10,000 bases of DNA. Origin: Salpingoeca rosetta (Eukaryota; Opisthokonta; Choanoflagellata; Craspedida; Salpingoecidae). The notes below the pieces were generated by a model. The model searched no databases, was not told where the DNA came from, and saw only the letters and a list, made by a program, of their open reading frames with translations. This document shows, in pieces, positions 6,899 through 10,000 of this stretch. Position 1 is the first letter of the stretch. Each line of letters opens with the position of its first letter. Both the position numbers and the translations under genes were made by a program. The DNA is taken from assembly GCF_000188695.1 (NCBI RefSeq), contig NW_004754927.1, forward strand, positions 380,413 through 390,412, read 5' to 3'.

Positions 6899-7535
6899 CG
6901 GCGGCCAGAGACAGCCCGGCCAGCGCGCGCCCGCCGCGTTCCCGCACCGCCAAGCGCTGCACTCTCACAGACACACACGCAGATGCAACGGCGACAGCCG
7001 CAGCCGCCTGCGACGGGGCGAGCGCGGGCGAGGCCAGCACCGCCAGGGATGCAGCGCCCACAGACCTCTGCGGTGGGTGGGTGGTAGCAGTGGCAAGGGT
7101 GGCGATGGTGGTGGTGGTGTGTGATCACGGCTTTGTTTTGAATACTGTGCAGTTGTGTTCTCTCCAACCAACTCTTAATGTTACATTGTCATGCATTGAC
7201 TTCCCTATCCCTTGTGCTCATCACATGTCCACCCTTTCTCCCGTCCCGACCAACCAACCAACCAACCAACCAACCAACCAACCAACCAACCAACCCTTCC
7301 ACAGGGCCCACGCGTGCGTCGGTTGCGGTCCATGCCTGGCCGCCGCCTCCCTGTGCTCCGCCCGCTCTCCGGCACCGCCATCCCCAGCGGTCGCGGCGGT
7401 GCAACGGCTCCATCGTCCGGTGGTGGCAACGGTGGTGGTGGTGATGGTGATGGTGATGGGTTGCGTCACTTGCCACAGCCACCCGGGCGGGCACCCCGGC
7501 CACCACGCCGCCCCAACAGATCCGCACATCTCTGA
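2192..7535 (+). CDS. LRRC56: LRRC56 / ODA8-type leucine-rich repeat protein (16 exons, 566 aa)
   Basis: LRRC56 (ODA8 in Chlamydomonas) is needed for assembly and intraflagellar transport of outer dynein arms in motile cilia. Exons: 2192-2213, 2645-2844, 2976-3029, 3170-3264, 3462-3558, 3751-3833, 4098-4122, 4270-4344, 4564-4607, 4854-4966, 5165-5224, 5466-5508, 5782-5920, 6260-6504, 6898-7072, 7305-7535. They total 1701 nt, with all 15 introns GT-AG and phase-compatible. Diagnostic stretches are [76 protein letters not shown] and SSLTHG...[11 protein letters not shown], all in LRRC56 order. The length is close to the human protein (about 540 residues). The start is the tandem ATG at 2192/2195; an internal ATG at 2776 is a weaker alternative. 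No AATAAA is evident after the stop. Confidence 0.9.
2352..2643 (+). repeat. CCTCTCACCCAACACAC minisatellite and (CA)n, LRRC56 intron 1
   Basis: About four imperfect copies of a 26-30 nt unit beginning CCTCTCA(C/T)CCAACACA (near 2355, 2405, 2435 and 2459) pass into a long CA tract broken by CG and CCAC. The tract runs straight into the CACACAG acceptor of exon 2, so CA repeat replaces the usual pyrimidine tract. Confidence 0.85.
3170..4344 (+). CDS. LRRC56: LRRC56 exons 4-8: five leucine-rich repeats
   Basis: Exons 3170-3264, 3462-3558, 3751-3833, 4098-4122 and 4270-4344 encode residues 93-217. SDS22-like repeats start near residues 107 ([13 protein letters not shown]), 130 ([13 protein letters not shown]), 152 ([13 protein letters not shown]), 174 ([12 protein letters not shown]) and 199 ([12 protein letters not shown]). 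Each has the LxxLxxLxxxxN/C pattern of about 22 to 25 residues, a concave protein-binding surface. Several introns interrupt the repeats at similar points, near the junction between units. Exon 7 (4098-4122) is a 25-nt microexon encoding NSIRDTAQ, and both its flanking phases fit. This is the most secure part of the gene. Confidence 0.93.
4170..4210 (+). repeat. (CA/CG)n repeat in LRRC56 intron 7
   Basis: A CA-rich run with several ACGC units lies between the 25-nt exon 7 and exon 8, about 60 bases before the acceptor. Confidence 0.8.
4405..4434 (+). repeat. (CA)n / (CAGA)n repeat in LRRC56 intron 8
   Basis: A short CA run interrupted by CAGA units, in the middle of the intron. Confidence 0.75.
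4564..5508 (+). CDS. LRRC56: LRRC56 exons 9-12: LRR cap and RPxTA linker
   Basis: Exons 4564-4607, 4854-4966, 5165-5224 and 5466-5508 encode residues 218-303 plus the split serine 304. [18 protein letters not shown] is the usual C-terminal cap after the last repeat and matches the LRRC56 family, where a similar RAEVRKLIPQLQVLDEV stretch occurs. An acidic then basic stretch follows. Next comes a linker with RPGTARPAT and VRPRTASTA. Exons 11 and 12 have little conserved sequence of their own; they are placed by exact phase continuity (1, 1, 2), good splice sites and the repeated RPxTA motif. The cap is secure; the linker exons are moderately so. Confidence 0.8.
4667..4685 (+). repeat. (GT)n repeat, 5' half of LRRC56 intron 9
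   Basis: An uninterrupted GT tract 59 bases after the donor. It is complementary to the CA tract at 4774-4800 in the same intron. Confidence 0.85.
4774..4800 (+). repeat. (CA)n repeat, 3' half of LRRC56 intron 9
   Basis: An uninterrupted CA tract 53 bases before the exon 10 acceptor. With the GT tract at 4667-4685 it forms an intron-internal inverted repeat. Confidence 0.85.
5030..5097 (+). repeat. CTTGCACGCA... minisatellite in LRRC56 intron 10
   Basis: Four degenerate tandem units each start CTTG and are built from alternating purine-pyrimidine (ACGCATGCATGTG) steps, with lengths of about 22, 18, 16 and 12 bases. The alternating pattern favours Z-DNA and small hairpins at the GCATGC palindromes. 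Confidence 0.75.
5237..5272 (+). repeat. (GTG)/(ATG) trinucleotide repeat, 5' part of LRRC56 intron 11
   Basis: GTGGTGGTGATGGTGGTGAT followed by further ATG units, 12 bases after the donor. It is complementary to the CAC/CAT repeats at 5439-5460 and 5653-5724. Confidence 0.85.
5296..5342 (+). repeat. (CG)n(TG)n tract followed by G-runs
   Basis: About six CG steps pass directly into about nine TG steps and then GGGCGGGGGTGGGGG. The alternating part is a classic Z-DNA sequence. The G-runs are dense but too few for an unambiguous four-tract G-quadruplex unless the G5 runs are split. Confidence 0.85.
5439..5460 (+). repeat. (CAC)n repeat at the exon 12 acceptor
   Basis: CCCCATCACCACCACCACCA leads straight into the ACAACAG-type acceptor of LRRC56 exon 12 and stands in place of a T-rich pyrimidine tract. 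Confidence 0.8.
5653..5724 (+). repeat. (CAC)n / CATCACCAC repeat in LRRC56 intron 12
   Basis: Ten CAC units followed by CATGATTACCATCACCACCA and similar CAT/CAC mixtures. It is complementary to the GTG/ATG repeat on the other side of exon 12. Confidence 0.85.
5782..5920 (+). CDS. LRRC56: LRRC56 exon 13: conserved SSLTHG / GNPLKAL block
   Basis: The acceptor TTGTAACAG leads into an acidic run ([12 protein letters not shown]) and then [31 protein letters not shown], residues 305-350, ending at a consensus GTAAGA donor. The SSLTHG...GNP.K.L..R pattern is a conserved stretch of LRRC56 proteins beyond the repeats, as I recall the human sequence. It confirms that the gene continues about 1.5 kb past the repeats. 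Confidence 0.88.
6061..6233 (+). repeat. (ATAC)n tetranucleotide array in LRRC56 intron 13
   Basis: A perfect ATAC array fills 6101-6226 (126 bases, over 31 units). It is flanked on both sides by GCATGCATGC-type palindromic bases and on the 5' side by ACAC and ACGTAC steps. It occupies over a third of the 339-nt intron. Confidence 0.95.
6260..6504 (+). CDS. LRRC56: LRRC56 exon 14: acidic and helical segment
   Basis: The acceptor GGCGCGTAG precedes [18 protein letters not shown], then [10 protein letters not shown] and a charged helical stretch ([30 protein letters not shown]) that could form a coiled coil, residues 351-431. The exon leaves phase 2 at donor GTGCTG, a weak donor. If that intron is not removed, the frame ends two codons later at TGA 6509-6511, giving a shorter form of about 433 residues. 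Confidence 0.8.
6693..6893 (+). repeat. Long (CA)n with CGCA interruptions, LRRC56 intron 14
   Basis: About 200 bases of CA repeat. ACGC units cluster in the first two thirds, and the last 58 bases or so are pure CA. It ends four bases before the proposed exon 15 acceptor. Confidence 0.93.
6898..7535 (+). CDS. LRRC56: LRRC56 exons 15-16: low-complexity C-terminal tail
   Basis: Exon 15 (6898-7072) starts after CACAAAAG and reads [14 protein letters not shown], then a Pro/Gln/Arg/Ala-rich stretch ending in phase 0 at GTGGGT. Exon 16 (7305-7535) starts after TTCCACAG and gives [19 protein letters not shown], a Gly/Asp repeat from (GGTGAT)n, a Pro/Arg-rich end and TGA at 7533-7535. There is no domain. 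Phase continuity and another RP-x-TA-RP motif support these exons, but the low complexity and the weak splice sites of the intron before exon 15 lower confidence. Confidence 0.6.
7249..7294 (+). repeat. (CCAA)n array before the last LRRC56 acceptor
   Basis: About eleven CCAA units end ten bases before exon 16. The remaining tract CCCTTCCACAG supplies the acceptor. Confidence 0.93.
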
Positions 7536-7562
7536 CACGAAGGGTGTATGAAGATGTAGAGA

Positions 7563-7615
7563 GCGTGCGTGCGTGCGTGCGTGTGTGTGTGTGTGTGTAT
7601 GTGTGTGTGTGCGCG
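7563..7615 (+). repeat. (GTGC)n(GT)n repeat
   Basis: Four to five GTGC units followed by two GT runs split by GTAT, just after the LRRC56 stop and likely in its 3' untranslated region. Confidence 0.85.
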
Positions 7616-7987
7616 ATTGTAGTGTCGACTGTCGACAGAGGGTGTCACTTTTGCCTTTAATTTGTGTTCAGGAAGCAGTACAGCTTTGCATCATCGCATT
7701 CATCTCTTGTTTCAAGTCGCACGTGCGTGCGTGCATGCATTTGTATGTGTTTGGTTGCTTGTAGTTGTCGCGCGTGAATGCGCTCATCTGCATGTGTGTA
7801 TGTGTGCACGTTGCCAGTGGTGGTTGCTTGCTTGATTGCCATGTTTGAGGCAATACACCGCAACATCCCGCAAGAGACAGCACGTGTGTGGCGCCCCCTC
7901 TCTCTTTGCAGTGTTTGTGGGATGGAAACGGCGTCGTTGTCATCGGTTTAGTGTCGGTTTGGGGTGCACGCACGCAAACGCAAACAT

Positions 7988-8048
7988 ACACCACACACAC
8001 AAATGCACACACATGCACACACAAATGCACACACAAATGCACACAAAT

Positions 8049-8082
<34 letters not shown>
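7988..8082 (+). repeat. ACACACAAATGC tandem repeat and (CA)n
   Basis: Five units of 10-14 bases, each ending in ATGC (ACACACAAATGC and variants), precede a pure CA run. Confidence 0.88.
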
Positions 8083-8084
<2 letters not shown>

Positions 8085-8194
8085 TAGAGCAGCCATCAAT
8101 CACACGTAACACGCACACGCACACACGCATACACGACGGACACAGACACAGACACAAGCACACAGACGCACATGCACATGCACATGTGGGGATT

Positions 8195-8480
8195 AAGACG
8201 GGCAGTAGAACGAATTGCACTGCAAGACGAAACAGAAAGGGGAAAGAAGCAGAGAAGCGAAAAGGAGGGCAATCAAACAGTAAAAGGGAAGGGAGGGGGA
8301 TTAACACGAGGAGAGTTCTGCAAGCAAGCAGGGACTCTTTTGTCACACGAGCACATGCGCTGTGTGAGGGAGCCAAGAAGCTGGCATTGGAGAGGGACAG
8401 AGTGAGCAAGGAAGGAAGGAGGGACGGGGAGAGATATGGAGGGAAAGAAAAAAGGAGATGAGGGGGAGGGGAAAGAAGAG
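8195..8480 (+). repeat. Purine-rich strand-asymmetric segment
   Basis: The plus strand is strongly G+A rich over nearly 290 bases, densest at 8220-8300 and 8390-8480 (GAAGGAAGGAGGG, GGAAAGAAAAAAGGAG). It abuts the 3' end of the minus-strand SH2 gene, so on that gene's transcript it would be a long pyrimidine-rich tail. Confidence 0.65.
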
Positions 8481-8513
8481 TCAGAACTTATGAAGCGTGT
8501 TGTTGTGTGACCA

Positions 8514-8591
8514 TCACTCCTTGACCAAGCTGGCAATGCCGCCCTCCTCAAGCTGCTTCTTGCGGCGCGCAGCAACTTCCTCAGCGGACAT
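8514..8591 (-). CDS. SH2 protein exon 4: basic helical C-terminus
   Basis: It encodes MSAEEVAARRKKQLEEGGIA then SLVKE and TGA. The phase-0 junction and the coding-like charge pattern support it. The helix resembles short C-terminal extensions rather than a named domain. Confidence 0.85.
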   Translation of the reverse strand: MSAEEVAARRKKQLEEGGIASLVKE

Positions 8592-9725
8592 CTGTGGTCA
8601 ACGACGCGGCAGTGAACATGAGAAGGAGGAGGTGTGAGTGTCAGTGGATGTTGTTTTGAAAGCAGAGCCAGGAGAGGGGGGGGAGCAGACAGGCGAAATG
8701 GAGCACAAATACGAAGGAGCACACATACAAAGGAGCAAACACGCAGGCATTGACGCAGATACACACACAAATACACACACACATACGCAGATACACGCAG
8801 ATACACACAAATACACACACACACACACAGCGGCACTTACGCCGCCGGTCATAAAAGCCATGACGTCGTCGCCAAACATCATGGGGTCCATGCCGGCATC
8901 TGCCGCGTGCTCGAGGACATCTGGCGCAATGGCCTCATTGGAGGTGGGCAGCGGATACACAAGTTGCACGGCCTGGTCGCCCTTTGTGCTCTTGAGGCTC
9001 TTGTCAAGCTGCGCCTCGACCAGGTCCCAGATGGACGCAAACAACTCCTTGCTCTTGCCGAGGCTAAAGCCTTCCTCCGTGCTCTTCACGCGAATGTGCT
9101 TAATCTCTCCATTGGACCTGCACACACAAACACGCACAAAGAGAACAAGGGCAGGTGGTGTCGTGAGATGGAAGTGTATGAAAAGCGCTTCGTGGCAAGT
9201 ATGCGGCAAGCGTGCGACCAACGGGAAAAAGCAAGCATGTGAAAGGATTCAGCAAAGCGCGTGAGAGGGAGCATGCGTCTTACTGCAGGGAGATGGTGTA
9301 TGCGCCGGCCTGTGTTGCGCTCATGCGGAGCAGGAAGGCGCCGTCTGTGTTTGCGTTTTGAAGGCGGCGCACAGCCTCCTCACGGGAAATGGTGCCATGG
9401 TAGTAGCTGTGGTGGTGTTGGTTGTTGGGTCGTTGGTTGTGTGGTGCAATTGAGGCAGGAGAGAGGTCAGGAAACGTGGGGGGGGGGTGGATTAAGAGGG
9501 GGCAAGAGTGAGGCAATGTTGAGGTGCAGCCCAATAGCACGGCCTGCGCAAACCACCTGTTCAACACCAAACGCGTACACGCAGACACACAGATAGACAC
9601 AGACACGGGCACAGACAGACAGACAGACAGGCACACACACACACACGCACGCACACAAACGCATGCACAAGCTCTAACCTGCGGTCCACGCCGGACTCGT
9701 CAACGTCGGTGAGCTTGCGAGACAT
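8514..9725 (-). CDS. Small single-SH2-domain protein (4 exons, 174 aa)
   Basis: SH2 domains bind phosphotyrosine peptides in tyrosine-kinase signalling. Exons on the minus strand are 9725-9679, 9406-9284, 9117-8841 and 8591-8514 (47+123+277+78 = 525 nt), with intron phases 2, 2 and 0 and donors GTTAGA, GTAAGA and GTAAGT. The SH2 domain spans about residues 17-107: YYHGTISREEA, DGAFLLR with the invariant arginine at 43, AGAYTISLQSNGEIKHIRV with histidine 64, GFSLGKSKELFASIWDLVEA, and QLVYPLP at the end. The usual first WYHG is YYHG, and FLVR is FLLR. The tail is acidic and Met-rich (DAGMDPMMFGDDVMAFM), then a basic helix to the stop. There is no kinase, SH3 or PH domain and no signal peptide, so it looks like a cytosolic adaptor or competitor. 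The start ATG has A at -3. I cannot name an orthologue. Confidence 0.92.
8755..8829 (-). repeat. (CA/TG)n with CGCAGATA units, SH2 gene intron 3
   Basis: CA runs interrupted by CGCAGATA and AAATA units lie just after the exon 3 donor. On the coding strand this appears as TG repeats starting about 12 bases past GTAAGT. Confidence 0.85.
8841..9117 (-). CDS. SH2 protein exon 3: second half of the domain and acidic tail
   Basis: It begins with the G completing glutamine, then SNGEIKHIRVKSTEEGFSLG, the second helix (SIWDLVEAQL) and VYPLP. A Met/Asp-rich stretch ends in MTGG at a perfect GTAAGT donor. Confidence 0.93.
9284..9406 (-). CDS. SH2 protein exon 2: phosphotyrosine-binding half
   Basis: It carries YYHGTISREEAVRRLQ, the FLLR strand with the phosphate-binding arginine, and AGAYTISL. 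The acceptor is CACCACAG and the donor GTAAGA. It ends with CA of a glutamine codon. Confidence 0.93.
9478..9487 (+). repeat. G10 homopolymer in SH2 gene intron 1
   Basis: Ten consecutive G bases on the plus strand, C10 on the transcript. Such runs are prone to length error in both replication and sequencing. Confidence 0.9.
9574..9669 (-). repeat. (CA)n / (ACAG)n repeats, SH2 gene intron 1
   Basis: CA, CAGA and GACA units, including about five consecutive ACAG units, lie just past the exon 1 donor. They read as TG and CTGT repeats on the transcript. Confidence 0.85.
9679..9725 (-). CDS. SH2 protein exon 1
   Basis: It encodes MSRKLTDVDESGVDR and two bases (AG) of a serine codon completed by exon 2. 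The initiator is the only in-frame ATG that fits the splice phase. Confidence 0.88.
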
Positions 9726-10000
9726 TGTGCTGCTTCTTTGTGTTTGCTGTTGCGCTGCTGATGACGGGGAAGGGGCGGTTTGTAACGTGTCACAAGAAGA
9801 CGAGTTTGAACGTCTGCTGTGCTGTGTACGTGTGTCGTGTTTGTTTGTTGTGGTAATGTAAGACCGTCAATTCGTATGAGTTGTTGTGGAAAGTGAGAGC
9901 AACTGAAAGAATTGGGAGTCAAGAAGAAGAAGAAGAAGAAGAAGAAGAAGAAGAAGAAGAAGAAGAAGAAGAAGAAGAAGAAGAAGAAGAAGAAGAAGAA
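9726..10000 (-). promoter_or_regulatory. Upstream region of the SH2 gene
   Basis: No coding exon is supported. This should hold the 5' untranslated region and proximal promoter of the minus-strand SH2 gene. I see no clear TATA box. The distal part is an (AAG)n run reaching the window edge. Confidence 0.4.
9921..10000 (+). repeat. (AAG)n / (TTC)n trinucleotide array at the window edge
   Basis: Eighty bases, over 26 perfect AAG units, continue to the last base of the window, so its full length is unknown. It is a homopurine-homopyrimidine mirror repeat able to form triplex DNA, about 195 bases upstream of the SH2 start codon. Confidence 0.95.

Larger units (their letters stand above)
7536..8513. 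other. Convergent intergenic region between LRRC56 and the SH2 gene
   Basis: The plus-strand LRRC56 stop (7535) and the minus-strand SH2 stop (8514) face each other across 978 bases. No open frame here carries recognisable domains. The region holds both 3' untranslated regions, a GTGC/GT repeat (7563-7615), a CA-based repeat (7988-8082), a purine-rich segment (about 8195-8480) and a small perfect inverted repeat TGTCGACTGTCGACA near 7623. I saw no canonical AATAAA for either gene. Confidence 0.6.

Noticed and set aside
7249..7294. CRISPR-like or coding PTNQ repeat from the CCAA array
   Set aside because: There are no spacers. It is a tetranucleotide microsatellite inside an intron, and the PTNQ frame exists only because the repeat lacks stops.
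7623..7637. Inverted repeat TGTCGACTGTCGACA as a terminator or attachment site
   Set aside because: It is perfect but only seven bases per arm with a one-base centre and no context. Chance is sufficient.
8172..8405. 77-residue plus-strand frame and the overlapping minus-strand frame
   Set aside because: Purine-rich composition gives long open frames by chance. There is no domain, and the position fits 3' flanking sequence.

Overview
This is eukaryotic nuclear DNA: GC-rich, dense in introns and crowded with microsatellites. I reconstruct three protein-coding loci by hand splicing. Two are cilium genes and one is a single-SH2 protein. Short exons (22 to 277 nt in the two intact genes), small GT-AG introns and the mix of cilium genes with SH2 signalling suggest a flagellated unicellular holozoan, most likely a choanoflagellate. 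That assignment is inference from gene content; no database search was run.

Layout. (1) 245-1978, plus strand: a tectonic (TCTN) family locus with a signal peptide, the Cys-rich CDxNCCCDPxC signature and about half of the family domain. It has two apparent frame breaks (517-521 and 999-1014), and the C-terminal half of the family is missing. It is either a decaying pseudogene or a mis-assembled gene. (2) 2192-7535, plus strand: a 16-exon LRRC56 (ODA8-type) gene. Every exon joins in phase to give 566 residues: an N-terminal basic/Gln-rich tail, five leucine-rich repeats, a conserved SSLTHG...GNPLKAL block, an acidic helical segment and a low-complexity tail. A short R-P-x-T-A motif recurs through it. 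(3) 8514-9725, minus strand: a complete 4-exon gene for a 174-residue protein that is essentially one SH2 domain plus a short charged tail.

Tectonic acts at the ciliary transition zone and LRRC56 in outer-dynein-arm assembly and transport, so the two tandem genes share an organelle though not a complex. The SH2 gene converges on LRRC56 and has no evident functional link.

Most non-coding sequence is simple repeat: (CA/TG)n in many introns, 126 bases of perfect (ATAC)n, (CCAA)n just before the last LRRC56 acceptor, a (GGGTGT)n array in a tectonic intron, and an 80-base (AAG)n run at the window edge. I saw no RNA genes, transposons or CRISPR. The most useful results are the broken tectonic gene beside an intact LRRC56, the repeated RPxTA motif, and the self-complementary repeats placed inside introns.
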